From positions 62,001 through 126,000 of the forward strand of contig CAVWQV010000007.1 in the NCBI GenBank assembly GCA_963757115.1: a stretch of 64,000 nt of DNA. The letters run 5' to 3'. A model generated the notes under the pieces. That model ran no database searches. It was given only the letters and a program-made list of their open reading frames with translations, and was not told the origin of the DNA. Below, one piece after another: positions 25,200 to 34,735 of this stretch (its first letter is position 1; every line of letters starts with the position of its first letter). The DNA is from CAVWQV01 sp963757115 (GTDB taxonomy: Bacteria; Pseudomonadota; Alphaproteobacteria; Acetobacterales; Acetobacteraceae). The position numbers and the translations under genes were made by a program.

Positions 25200-26804
25200 T
25201 CAGGGGGACGATGGGACAAACACTCTAACCCCGTTCTGTATCTCGTACCTGCCAAAAATCTTGGGCGTCGGTTTCGCCTCCTGATCAGGGGCATGCGGGG
25301 CGTTTGTGGCATCCTTGCCTTGCCCGCCTGCCGCGCTTGAAACCAGCGCCGCATCTTCTGCTCCTCCACCCTTGAGCCGACGAGGTGTGGGCGCGTCGAG
25401 AGCAAGCGGCGCGGGTGCCTTCTTGGACATACGAGGCCCGGGCGCTCGCGGCTCAACTCGCGGCGGGTTCGTCGGCTCCTTCAGGGTCGAAGTCAGAGCC
25501 GCGTGAGGATCAAGCGACGCCGTTGTGGGCGAAAGGCTGGGCTGAGGGGGCGGGAGGTTTGGCACCGACGTGGGAGGGAGACTTCCCTCGGTGGGGAATG
25601 AAGCCGCGTCCGGTGAACGCAGAGCGTTCGTCACATCCGCTTGCTCGGCGGGAGGGCTGTAATCGGGCTGTCTGTAGGCACTGTCGATTGGCGGGGCCGA
25701 ACTCGCGCCGGTGCTGCTCGCGGCTCCCTGCATCGGCTCTTCCTTTTTGGCCTCCTCGACTATGGGCTTGGAATTGCGAGACGGTTCATGGGCCGTGAGC
25801 GCGGCGGCAGGCGACGAAGCAATGCGGGGCGCCCATGGCCGATAAGCAACCGCCAAAGTCGCGCCCGCCGCTGCAATCACCAGCGCCCCAACGGCCGCCA
25901 TTACGTAAGGACGCGGCCTCGCGGAGACGCTGGCCAGTGGCCGGGGACGAGACAATTCGCCAGGCGCCGGGTTGCTCGCCGCGGCGGCCCGAGACGTGAA
26001 AGCCGCCCGCAAGGCGTCCGCGAACTCCTTGGGGGTCTGAAAACGCTGGTCGGGCCGCTTGGCCATTGCGCGCGCAACCACGGCATCGAGCGCAGGACGC
26101 GCCGTTCCCGAGAGCTCGGAGGGCTTGGGTGGTACCGTGTTCAGCGCCTTGTGCATGATGGTTGCAAGACCACCCTCAAACGGCCGTTCGCCGGTGAGAA
26201 GCTGATAGAGGATGACGCCGGCCGAGTAGATGTCCGTCCGCGCGTCGGTCGTCTCTCCGCGGAATTGCTCGGGAGACATGTAGGCCGGGGTTCCCATGAT
26301 CGTGCCGATCTGGGTCAGGTTGCTGTCCTCGATCCGCGCCAGGCCGAAGTCGGCGATCTTGGCGTGCCCGTCGCGGGTCACCATCACGTTCGAGGGCTTG
26401 ATGTCGCGATGCACGACGCCCCGATCGTGGCAGTATTGCAGGCCATTCAGGATGTCTTCCATGAGCCGGCTGACGGCGGCGGTCGCGAACCGCTCGCCCC
26501 TGCTGAGGGCCGCCTCAAGGGTGGCACCTTCCACGAACTCCATGACGATGTAGGCATATTCGGTGGTCTCGCCGTAATCGAAGATCGCCACAAGATTTGG
26601 GTGCTGGAGACGGGCCGCAGCCTGCGCCTCGCGCCGGAAGCGCGCGAGATGCTGCCAGCCCTCCTGCTGCGCCGCCTCGGACAGCGCCACCTTCTTGATG
26701 GCGACCCGCCGGTTGATGCCGGAATCCCAGCCTTCGTAGACGGTGCTTCGAGGCCCCGAGGCGATCGTCGCGCGGACCTCATACCTGCCGAGAGCCGTTT
26801 CCAA
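25200..26804 (-). CDS. transmembrane Ser/Thr protein kinase (PpkA/ImpN-like)
   Basis: A 534-residue kinase. The catalytic domain (about 1-270) carries VAIKKV with Lys37, VVHRDIKPSNVM with Asp134, ADFGLA (152-154) and GTPAYMSPEQ. The glycine loop ASGPRSTVYEG lacks two of the three usual glycines. One membrane segment lies at about 300-321, followed by a Pro/Ala/Ser-rich extracytoplasmic region of about 210 residues without a recognised domain. Start TTG 26804 is supported by AGGAG seven bases upstream. Kinases of this type phosphorylate the FHA protein TagH to switch on T6SS assembly, countered by PppA; both partners are encoded here. Last gene of the second minus-strand block. Confidence 0.9.
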   Translation of the reverse strand: METALGRYEVRATIASGPRSTVYEGWDSGINRRVAIKKVALSEAAQQEGWQHLARFRREAQAAARLQHPNLVAIFDYGETTEYAYIVMEFVEGATLEAALSRGERFATAAVSRLMEDILNGLQYCHDRGVVHRDIKPSNVMVTRDGHAKIADFGLARIEDSNLTQIGTIMGTPAYMSPEQFRGETTDARTDIYSAGVILYQLLTGERPFEGGLATIMHKALNTVPPKPSELSGTARPALDAVVARAMAKRPDQRFQTPKEFADALRAAFTSRAAAASNPAPGELSRPRPLASVSARPRPYVMAAVGALVIAAAGATLAVAYRPWAPRIASSPAAALTAHEPSRNSKPIVEEAKKEEPMQGAASSTGASSAPPIDSAYRQPDYSPPAEQADVTNALRSPDAASFPTEGSLPPTSVPNLPPPQPSLSPTTASLDPHAALTSTLKEPTNPPRVEPRAPGPRMSKKAPAPLALDAPTPRRLKGGGAEDAALVSSAAGGQGKDATNAPHAPDQEAKPTPKIFGRYEIQNGVRVFVPSSP

Positions 26805-26932
26805 CCGCTTTCTCCTGTCTCGCGCTCGGTTCCCGGCTCATCTTGGGCGCCAAAGAGCGGCAGCGCCGAGGTCGCTCCTTCGAGGGTCATGCCCTTTATA
26901 GCGGCTAGTTCACCCCGAATCCATGACCTCCG

Positions 26933-27508
26933 TCACACCTCGGCCGCAGCTTCGATAACGAAGTTCCCCGGCTCGGCACGCAACATGGTGGCGAAGCAAA
27001 TGGCGTCGGGGAGCGCCGGCAGCTCCATCGCGCTTGCGGGAACGTAGGGGCCGCCATCGGTCCACCAGCGAGCGAGGCGGCACGCTGCCGCTGTCGATGG
27101 AGCGAGATGACCTGCCAGCCGGCCGGCAAGATCTTCGGGGGAAAGATCGTGGGCCACGGCGTCGCGACCGGCTTGCTCGACTTGATCGAGCCAAGCCTCG
27201 GCCGCGTCGCACGGAGGAGTGGCATTGCCGGGCAGGATCGCGGCGAGGGTGAGCGGGAAGTAGCGGCCGGCCGCGTCCACACTGGGCAGCCAAAGGCCGA
27301 GCACCGATGCAGGCCCGCACTGGCCGGTCGGCAACAGAAAGCGCCAAACGGGCGCTTGGAGCCAGACGGCCTCCCACGCGTCCGCCAGCATCGCCCGTGC
27401 GGCCGGCAACACCTGTTGGAGCCAGTGGTCCCAAGGTCCGACGAAGCTCCCCGGCAAGCCGGCACGGACGAAGTCGCCACGCGACGGAATCTTGCCATGA
27501 AAGCCCAC
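26933..27508 (-). CDS. tagF: T6SS-associated protein TagF (ImpM)
   Basis: A 191-residue TagF-domain protein. The N-terminus GFHGKIPSRGDFVRAGLPGSFVGPWDHWLQQVL is the family signature, with WRFLLPTGQCGPASVLGLWLPSVDAAGRYFPLTL following. In characterised systems TagF acts as a post-translational repressor of T6SS firing, in concert with FHA, kinase and phosphatase. No ATG fits; GTG 27508 is used although it trims a few residues of the conserved start, so initiation may be slightly upstream. Confidence 0.88.
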   Translation of the reverse strand: MGFHGKIPSRGDFVRAGLPGSFVGPWDHWLQQVLPAARAMLADAWEAVWLQAPVWRFLLPTGQCGPASVLGLWLPSVDAAGRYFPLTLAAILPGNATPPCDAAEAWLDQVEQAGRDAVAHDLSPEDLAGRLAGHLAPSTAAACRLARWWTDGGPYVPASAMELPALPDAICFATMLRAEPGNFVIEAAAEV

Positions 27509-27549
27509 CGGTGACGCGATCGCCGCCTCCTCTAAGGCTGCCTATGCAG

Positions 27550-28935
27550 CTAAGCCTGCCTGTGCAGCACGATTTCGATGCGCCGGTTGCGCTCGCGTCC
27601 CTCTGCAGTGGCGTTCGTCGCGATCGGGTCGGCGTCGGCCCGGCCCTGAGGCGTCAGCCGCGCGGCATTGTCGATGCCGCGGGCGAGCAGCCCGGCCGCC
27701 GCGCGGGCGCGGGCCGACGAGAGTTGGAAGTTGGATGGAAACGCAACAGTCCGGATCGGCTGGTTGTCGGTGTAGCCCACCACGTCGACGGGCCCGCGCT
27801 CGGCCTTCAACGCCTCGCCAATGTGCACGAGTAGCGGGTCGAAGCGGGGCTGCACGGCCGCCGACCCGGGCCCGAACATCCCGCTGCCCGAAATCCGCAC
27901 GATCGGTGTCGCGTCGGTACCAACGACCGTTACCAAACCTTGCTCGATCTCGGGCTTGAGAAAGCCGCGCAGCCGGTCGAGTGCGCCCGGCTCAGCCGCC
28001 GCCGGCGGCGCGGCCGGTTGCTGCACCGGACCCGCGCGAACGATCTGCGGCAAGTGCGCCGGAGGGGCCGCGAGCGCCCGTTCATAAATCTCGTCCGAGG
28101 ATTGATTAAGGCCAAACGACGCCCAGGCGAACAGCCCCGCGACGCAGGCAAGCCCTAGCACGGCGGCGACCCAGATAGGGACAGCGCCGCGGGTCGGCCG
28201 ATACGGCGCCGTGACACCCGCCCAATGCGGCGAAAGCTCACGTTCGGGCTGAGGGCGCGCACGCTGGATGAGGGCGTAGGTTTCCTCGCGCACCCGGTCG
28301 AGTTCGGCTGGACCGCGCGGCGAGAGCCGGTAGCGGCCCTGAAAGCCAAGCGACATGCAGAGAAACATCAGTTCGAGCACCGGTAGCAGAGTGCCGACGT
28401 TCTGCTTCACCTGGGTGAGGAGGTCGAAAAACCGCTCGCCGCTGCGCACCTCCTGGTGAAACGTCGAGACCAATGAGCGCGCCGCCCACGGACCCTGGCT
28501 GCCCCAGGGAGTGTTGAGCACGACGTCGTCGAGGCTGGCGCACAGCGCATAGTGGGCCTGGCGGACCTGCTCGACCGGGATGCCGGCTGCTCGCGCCGCC
28601 TGCTCGAAGGCGCGCACCTCGCCCATCGCGCGGGCGCGAAGCTCGCTCGGGTCCGGCTGCGAGATCGTGTTGCGCAGCTTCGCCAGAAGCTGGAGTAACG
28701 GAGCGGCGGCCGCTGCGAGCGGCGAGGGTCCAACGGAGGGCAACTCTTCCGCCCAACCCGGCGACCCCTCCGCGAAGCGGGAAGCATCCTCCGCAATCCG
28801 GCGCGGAGCGGCACTGCCCCTGGTAGAATCGACGCTTGCCGGAGGGGCAGCCGTGGGGCGTCGCCCGCCCGGAGCGGGCCGGATAATCGTCCGGTCGCTA
28901 TCTTCGGGCTCGGCGAACGGATTGTCCGACGTCAT
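27550..28935 (-). CDS. tssL: T6SS membrane-complex protein TssL with OmpA-like domain
   Basis: A 461-residue evolved TssL (ImpK/DotU). A disordered Pro-rich N-terminus precedes the cytoplasmic DotU domain (HYALCASLDDVVLNTPWG, FHQEVRSGERFFDLL, LMFLCMSLGFQGRYRL). One membrane segment follows (about 285-305, VPIWVAAVLGLACVAGLFAWASF). The periplasmic part ends in an OmpA/MotB peptidoglycan-binding domain (VDVVGYTDNQPI, NFQLSSARARAAAGLL, GRERNRRIEIVL). Together with TssM it forms the trans-envelope channel. The OmpA domain may anchor the complex in the absence of a TssJ gene, which I did not find here. ATG 28935 lies 10 bases after the tssK stop. Confidence 0.93.
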   Translation of the reverse strand: MTSDNPFAEPEDSDRTIIRPAPGGRRPTAAPPASVDSTRGSAAPRRIAEDASRFAEGSPGWAEELPSVGPSPLAAAAAPLLQLLAKLRNTISQPDPSELRARAMGEVRAFEQAARAAGIPVEQVRQAHYALCASLDDVVLNTPWGSQGPWAARSLVSTFHQEVRSGERFFDLLTQVKQNVGTLLPVLELMFLCMSLGFQGRYRLSPRGPAELDRVREETYALIQRARPQPERELSPHWAGVTAPYRPTRGAVPIWVAAVLGLACVAGLFAWASFGLNQSSDEIYERALAAPPAHLPQIVRAGPVQQPAAPPAAAEPGALDRLRGFLKPEIEQGLVTVVGTDATPIVRISGSGMFGPGSAAVQPRFDPLLVHIGEALKAERGPVDVVGYTDNQPIRTVAFPSNFQLSSARARAAAGLLARGIDNAARLTPQGRADADPIATNATAEGRERNRRIEIVLHRQA

Positions 28936-28945
28936 CGCACGCCCC

Positions 28946-30274
28946 TCAGCCGCGGATCGCCCAGAGTTCCAATTGCAGGTTCGGGAAGTCGCCCGACACG
29001 TGGATTGCGAACCCGCCCGAGGCCTGCATCTGCTGCCAGTGCGGACTGTTGCGGTCCAGTTCGAAATACGACGCCCCGGCGTAGAACGGGATCTGCCGCG
29101 GCGCGACCGGCAACGGACGCACCGCGATCCCCGGCAGGGCCACGTTGACAAGTTGCGCGATCTGCTCGACCGAGCCGATCTTGACCTGCGTCGGGAACAG
29201 CCGTCGCAGCGCCTCGGTCGGCATCTCCGCTTGCGCGCAAAGAACGAAGCTGGAAGCGCGCAGGATGCTTCGGTCGGCGATCGGTCCAACACGGACGCCG
29301 TGTCGCCGTTCCTGCAGCGGAATGGCAACCGCGTTCTGGTCGATCACCATCGAGAGCGAACGCCGCAGGTCGGCCACTACCGGCGCGAAGCTGCGCTGCA
29401 GGTCGGTGTGGCGATACGCCGGATAGGTGTTGGGGCGGCGTGATGTCTCGGTGAAGGTCGCGAACTCACCGGCCATTTGCACCAGCGCGCTGTAAAGGTC
29501 CTCGGGGTGCAGGGCGCCCGCGTCCGCCCAGTGGCTCATCAGCTTCTGCCAGCGATTGACCGATTGCAGCAGCAGGAAATCGGTGACTTCGGCGACACCG
29601 CGCGAGCCCGGAGCGGTCATCCGGGCCGCGAGCGCTTCGCCGCGCTGGTTCAGCATGCCGGCGAGCTCCGTGATGAGCCCGGCTAGCGGCGGCGACGCCG
29701 TACAGAGCAGGCAAGGCGGGATCCAACGGTCGTCAAGCGTAACTCGACGATCCGCCGAGACTTCGGTTACCCGAGCCATCCCAATGCAGAGATAGCCCGA
29801 ACGATCGTCCGTCTCCAGCATGTAGCGTAGCCGCAGCCGGGCGACTTAAATCTCGGCCGGCTGCGGCGCTGCGGAGTGAGTGTCGTACGCCTCGAAACCG
29901 TGCAGCGCGTAGCGCCCTTCGTCCGCGCCGTCCGGCGCGATCTCGACCGCCCCGGGCTGCGCGATTGGCACCGCGAGATAGACGACGGCATTGCGCACGC
30001 TCTCGGGCAGTTCGAGGGGCGACGGATGATCTGTCTGGCCGGGAATTGAGAACGGGGTTCCATCCTCGAACACGCCAGCGGCCGCGCTCACCGCGATACG
30101 GCCGGTCGCCAGCAGATCGCGCGAAAGCGTGAGCTCGGTGACACCCCAAGGATGTGGCCGCAGCGCGGCGGTGCTGCCGCGCAGGACGGCGCCGAGCCAG
30201 CGGTCCTGCTGCTGGAAATGCTGGGCTCGGAGGAACATGCCTTCCTGCCAGACGACCCGGTCGTTCCAGGTCAT
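28946..30274 (-). pseudogene. tssK: T6SS baseplate protein TssK (ImpJ) with in-frame TAA
   Basis: TssK links the baseplate to TssL/TssM. The N-terminal part WNDRVVWQEGMFLRAQHFQQQDRWL and LAVPIAQPG are diagnostic, as are RLRLRYMLETDDRSGYLCIGMARV and the C-terminal FYAGASYFELDRNSPHWQQM. The two halves are in the same frame but separated by a single TAA at 29846-29848, in PAEI-stop-VARLRLRYM where Gln (CAA) is expected. This is a substitution, not an indel. Total length with the stop read through is 442 residues, normal for TssK. ATG 30274 gives the conserved N-terminus. Confidence 0.88.
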
Positions 30275-30347
30275 GCGAGCAGTCGCCGGCTCGTCGCGAC
30301 CGAGCGTCGCGCGGCGCCCGAAAAGGCCAGCCCCGTTGTCAGGTCCG

Positions 30348-31719
30348 TCATCCCCTGCGGTTCCGCTGCGCGCCCGCTTCGGCAAGCGCCAGTTCGTAGG
30401 CTCGAGCGAATGCTTTGCCAAACACACTATCGAAGTCGTCGGCGAGCGCCCGGGTAATCTCGCCGTGCCGCTTCTCGAATGCGCTCCAGGCGCGCGCCCT
30501 GCGCTGTGCGGGAAGCCCGACGCCGGAACCGCCGGCCGCGGCCCATAAAGCTGACGGGTCGAGCTGCGCCAGAAGCGCGCGCACGCCGGACTGCATCGCG
30601 GACATCACGGCGAGTTCGTGCATTCGCATGTCCCGCAGTGCGTCGGAAATCGCGGCGGCGGGCGTCATGTCGACGTGGCGGCCGATGCCGAGGAGCGCCG
30701 TCAGCGCGTCATCATCACCGGCCGAGAACTTGAGGGGATTATTGCCGCGAGCGCGGATCATCGTCTGCTCGATGCGGAACTCGCCTTTGATCGATGCTCG
30801 GGCAATCAGTGCGTCTCGTAGTCCGGACACCAGAGCGCGGAACGCCTCGCCCAGCGCATGCATCGCAGCGACCGGGTCGGACGGCCCCTCGGGGCCTTGC
30901 AGCCCCGCGCCGGAAAGAAACGCCGCCATGAGATCCGCCTGCGACACCCCTGGCCGTTCGGCGACAGCCGCAGCGGCGGTGGTTTCAACTTTCGGCGCGG
31001 TGATCGAGGGCGGTGCGGGCGGCTTGCGCCGCGGTTCGGGCGGCGGGGGCGCGGATGCACCCGCCCCCGAGACCGGCAACTCGTCTAGGTCCCAGTTCTC
31101 CGGCAACAGATTCGGCGTCACGCGCGGTGGCCGGAACGCGTCCTCGAGCGCAGGGGTATGATCCGGCTGCACTGGGTCGCCGAACGGGATTTCCCCGCGG
31201 CCGTCCTCCAGGGGGTCGAAAGACTCCGGCAGTCGCGCGGCGGGGCCCGGCTCGAACGGCTCGTCACCGCGCCCGAAGGCGCCCGGCGCCGTCCTGCGAT
31301 CACCGTCGGACGCCGCATGCCAGCCGGCGAATGGATCGTCGAACGGCGAGCCGGGCGGGTCTTCGGCGCGCGCCCCCGTCCGCCAGCCCGATGACTGCGA
31401 GCTCTCGGTGATGGTGACCTCAATCTCGTATGCGCCAAGCCGCAGCCTGTCTCCGTCGCGTAGCGCGCGCGCCGCTCCGGCGCGGACTGGCTCGGAGTCT
31501 CGGTTGAGGAAGGTACCATTCGGTCCTGGTATCGGCGAGCTGCCAGGCGCCGTCGCGAAACGCCAGAACGCAGTGCCGCTTTGAGAGGTGGCGGTCCGGG
31601 TCGGGCAGCACCCAGTCGTTGCCGGGACCGCGGCCGATCGAGAATTCCCCGCCGCTCACCTGCCGGCTCTCCGGCGGCACGTTCTCAGGACAGCGCAGGA
31701 TGCTGAGCGTGAGAGGCAT
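30348..31719 (-). pseudogene. tagH: T6SS FHA-domain protein TagH (ImpI), one frameshift
   Basis: The N-terminal FHA domain is recognisable from GGEFSIGRGPGNDWVLPDPDRHLSKRHCVL and, in the next frame, NGTFLNRDSEPV and LRDGDRLRLGAYEIEVTI. The frame changes at about 31521-31530, in the middle of the FHA domain. The rest reads cleanly to 30348: a Pro-rich linker, then a C-terminal T6SS-FHA domain with LRDALIARASIKGEFRIEQTMIRARGNNPLKFS and a helical end DFDSVFGKAFARAYELALAEAG. TagH binds phosphothreonine made by the PpkA kinase. It lies between PAAR and tssK. Confidence 0.87.
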
Positions 31720-31722
31720 CGC

Positions 31723-32010
31723 TCAACCTATCAGAACCGTCGGATAACCTGAAACAATCATGCCACCATGCACCGTCGGGTCCCCCATCCGCGCCGCGGG
31801 AAGGCCGCTTACGAGGACGGTGAAGGACCCGAGCAGGATCGCATCAGGCGGCCCGACGCAGATCGCCAGGTCGGTCACGCGTGCCTGCGGCATTCCGCCG
31901 GTCAGCACGGTGAAAGCGCCGAGGGTCACCGGGCCGCCGACATGCGGGACAACAACCGTGACCATCGGGCAGACATGCATGTCGGTGATGCGGGCGGCAG
32001 GCTGGCCCAT
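31723..32010 (-). CDS. PAAR-domain spike tip protein
   Basis: A 95-residue single-domain PAAR protein. It has MGQPAARITDMHVCPM, VPHVGGPVTLGAFTVLTGGMPQARVTDLAICVGPPDAILLGSFTVLVSGLPAARMGDPTVHGG, the typical alternation of His/Cys and Asp for zinc binding at the cone tip. PAAR sharpens the VgrG spike and can carry effectors, but this one has no extension. It sits one base from the upstream unknown gene, in the vgrG operon. Confidence 0.93.
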   Translation of the reverse strand: MGQPAARITDMHVCPMVTVVVPHVGGPVTLGAFTVLTGGMPQARVTDLAICVGPPDAILLGSFTVLVSGLPAARMGDPTVHGGMIVSGYPTVLIG

Positions 32011-32601
32011 TCACGCCCCCTCCGGAGGCAGCCGGCCGGTGCCGCCCGCCGCGACGTCGCGTCCGCTTTCGAGAAAACGCTCGAGCCGCGCCTCCCGTCG
32101 GGCAGGGTGCAGCCGAACCGCCGCGAGGGCCACCGCGCCGGCCACGGCGGTGCCGGTCAGGTAGGCGGCCGGCGGCACCACCGGCTGACCGGGAGGGGCC
32201 ATCGAGCCGCCGCTCCAAAACGCTGCAACCGCGGTCCAGGAGCCGGGGCTGTCGAAGCCGGCCTCCTGCGCGGCAACGAAGGCGGCGCGGCGGGTCTCGT
32301 CGGTGTGCGTGCGAACCCAGTGCTCGGCAGCATCGACAGCCCGGCCCTCCAGCTCGGGCATTGGGGGCGGCGCGGTATGGCGGGCGCACATGCAGGCCCA
32401 CCAAACCGCCTCGCGCTTGGGTAACGCGTGCGCAACGAGCCGTGTCGCCTCGACAAGAAACCCGGATGCGACAAGATGTTCGAGCATCTCGGCCTCGCGT
32501 CCCTCACCCGCCATGGCCGCGACCGCAGGCGGCAGGCCGACGCGGTCGCGCAGCTCGGCGAGATCGACGATCTTCAGCTTCGACACCGCCTCGCCTGGCA
32601 T
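32011..32601 (-). CDS. T6SS-cluster protein of unknown function between vgrG and PAAR
   Basis: A 196-residue mostly helical protein. The segment LVAHALPKREAVWWACMCARH is the most distinctive part and recalls DUF6931-type proteins found in T6SS clusters; I am not certain of that assignment. A hydrophobic stretch PAAYLTGTAVAGAVALAAV near 150-168 is followed by a basic tail. It is packed tightly between vgrG (10 bases) and PAAR (adjacent), suggesting a role with the spike, such as a chaperone or adaptor. Confidence 0.7.
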   Translation of the reverse strand: MPGEAVSKLKIVDLAELRDRVGLPPAVAAMAGEGREAEMLEHLVASGFLVEATRLVAHALPKREAVWWACMCARHTAPPPMPELEGRAVDAAEHWVRTHTDETRRAAFVAAQEAGFDSPGSWTAVAAFWSGGSMAPPGQPVVPPAAYLTGTAVAGAVALAAVRLHPARREARLERFLESGRDVAAGGTGRLPPEGA

Positions 32602-32611
32602 GCCGCGTGCC

Positions 32612-34564
32612 CTAGTTCAGCATCATGATGCCGCCCTTCAGCGTCAGCATGGCATCGCCGCCGAGCTGCGACATCAAGCCCTGGAGCTGAAGCGACATCT
32701 GACCCTGCACTTTGACGACCATCCCGTTGATCGTAACGCCCATGGGATCGATCTTGATGCTGCTGGTCTCGCCCACCTTAAGCACAATCGATTGCAGGGC
32801 TTCGATAGTGACGTTACCGGTGTTCGACTTCACCGCATAGTCCTGCAAAACTGTGTGCGTCAGATTGCCGGCCTTGACGGCCAGCGTGTCGTCGCCCTGC
32901 GTGATCTCGACAGTGCGGTTCGCCTTCACCTTAATCGATTGGTTGTTGCCGATATCAACCGTCTCGTCCTGCTTGATGGTGACGATGCGGCAGTTGTCGA
33001 CCTTCAGCGTCTGGTCGTGTTCGACTTCGGTCGTCAAGTCCTTTTGTGCATGAAGAAAGACGAGCTCACTTCCCTTCTTGTCGTTGAAGGAGAACTCGGA
33101 AAAGTCCGGCGTGCCGCCCTGGGTGGTCGAGCGGGTTCGGATCCCGCTCTTGGTCTGCTCGTCAGGCACCGGGAAGACCGGCCGCATGTCGCCGTTGTAG
33201 AAGCCGCCGACAATGACCGGGCCGTCGGGGTCGCCGTTCATGAAGGCGACGGCCACCTCGGTCCCGACCCGAGGCAGATGCTGCCAGCCCCAGCTATTGC
33301 CGCTCCATGGCTGCATCACGCGGACCCAGCAAGCCTGGTCGGCGGTGGCGTCGCTACGATGGTCCCAAAAGAAACGCACCTTGACGCGGGCAAGCCGCTC
33401 CGAGTGAATTTCCTCGCCACTATTGCCCAGCACCACCGCAGCGTAGATCCCGGCCATGATCGGCCGCGGTGTAGCGAGCGGCTGGCGCCAAGGCACTCGT
33501 GAGGGCGCTGCGGTGAAGCTGTTTGAGTAACTCGGCTCGCCTCCGCCCGTCAGCCACGTTTCATCGTGCGCCTGATGCGCAACGCTTCGTATGACGTACT
33601 CGGTGTTCCGCAACTCATCGAACGGGTCGCGCGAGATGGTGAATTTGCCGCCGGGCAGGAAAGCCTGGTCGTAGCCAGTGCCCTCGAACAATCCGGCGAA
33701 CGCCTCGGCGGCCTCGATGCGCAGCCTGGCGATGCGGGATGCCTCCTCCGTCTTCAGGGTTCGCGCCGGCCAGGAAAAGACGTCGCGCAAGCTTGCCCCG
33801 CTGGTCTTCACCGTCGTGCTGTCCTGGCCGCTTGGCAGGGTGGACGGTTTCTCCGGGTCATAATCCAGCAGCGTGACCTTCCCGTGCGCGGTCGCATTGA
33901 GCTTGTGCCAGCCGTTCAGCACTTCCGCATTGGTTCCCGCATTGACGACGTGGTGCGTCGGCTGATCGAGCGCGGTGAACGCCTGGTTCCGGTCAGTCAC
34001 GACTATGGTATGCGCGCTCGCGGTGTGCTCGAAAAAATAGAAGTAGCCTGCTTCCTCCATGAGCCGCGACGCGAAGTCTAGGTCCGTTTCATTGAACTGC
34101 GTGACGTACTCGCGGACCGGCTTGTCGCCGTAGATCTTGAACTTGACATCTGTGACCCCGTTTTCGGAAAAAAGGGTGTGCAGTATGTCGCCGACCGTTT
34201 TCTGCTGGAAAATCCGGCAATCGGCGGTCTGCCCCATAAACCACATCCGAGGCACGATCTCCGCCACATACGTCCAGTGGTCGCGCGACGGCAGGCCGAC
34301 CGCGGCGAGATGGCGGACGATGCCGTGGAAGTGGCGGTCCGTTGCTGGCGGGCGCCTCAGCGTGATGCAAACCGGGAGGTAAAGCAGACTATCGGCGTCG
34401 ATGGTCGGGCGAGTGGAGACCATGGTGACCGTGAACGCGAACGGCGCGCTGATGGCTTCGGTGGCCCGTAGGCCTATCGGATGCAAGACGTCGTCCGGAC
34501 CAAGCGGCGTGGTCATCGACAGCAACGTATCGATTTGGCCTGCCGCACCAGCCGAGCCGCTCAT
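32612..34564 (-). CDS. vgrG: T6SS spike protein VgrG (TssI)
   Basis: A 650-residue VgrG. The gp27-like part includes ATEAISAPFAFTVTMVS, HFHGIVRHL, ETDLDFASRLMEEAGYFYFFEH; the gp5-like OB domain holds KVRFFWDHRS, CWVRVMQPWSGNSWGWQHLPRVGTEVAVAFMNGDPDGPVIVGGFYN; a beta-helix of repeated V/I-K-x elements follows. The C-terminus ends with the needle and has no extra effector domain. ATG 34564 is preferred over an upstream in-frame start. It diverges from pppA across about 170 bases. Confidence 0.95.
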   Translation of the reverse strand: MSGSAGAAGQIDTLLSMTTPLGPDDVLHPIGLRATEAISAPFAFTVTMVSTRPTIDADSLLYLPVCITLRRPPATDRHFHGIVRHLAAVGLPSRDHWTYVAEIVPRMWFMGQTADCRIFQQKTVGDILHTLFSENGVTDVKFKIYGDKPVREYVTQFNETDLDFASRLMEEAGYFYFFEHTASAHTIVVTDRNQAFTALDQPTHHVVNAGTNAEVLNGWHKLNATAHGKVTLLDYDPEKPSTLPSGQDSTTVKTSGASLRDVFSWPARTLKTEEASRIARLRIEAAEAFAGLFEGTGYDQAFLPGGKFTISRDPFDELRNTEYVIRSVAHQAHDETWLTGGGEPSYSNSFTAAPSRVPWRQPLATPRPIMAGIYAAVVLGNSGEEIHSERLARVKVRFFWDHRSDATADQACWVRVMQPWSGNSWGWQHLPRVGTEVAVAFMNGDPDGPVIVGGFYNGDMRPVFPVPDEQTKSGIRTRSTTQGGTPDFSEFSFNDKKGSELVFLHAQKDLTTEVEHDQTLKVDNCRIVTIKQDETVDIGNNQSIKVKANRTVEITQGDDTLAVKAGNLTHTVLQDYAVKSNTGNVTIEALQSIVLKVGETSSIKIDPMGVTINGMVVKVQGQMSLQLQGLMSQLGGDAMLTLKGGIMMLN

Positions 34565-34735
34565 ATGCCCCCTCGTCCTCGCGACTTCGACTGTAGTCGG
34601 TTGAGGTAGTTGCGCAAAGGATCCCATCCCCACCGCTCTACCCCGCCTATGACCTTGCGCAGCCCATCTTTCCGGCCGCGGACGGTGCCGCTACATTCGC
34701 GCCCGGATCGGGCGGCCCCCCGGAGGCAGAGCGAG

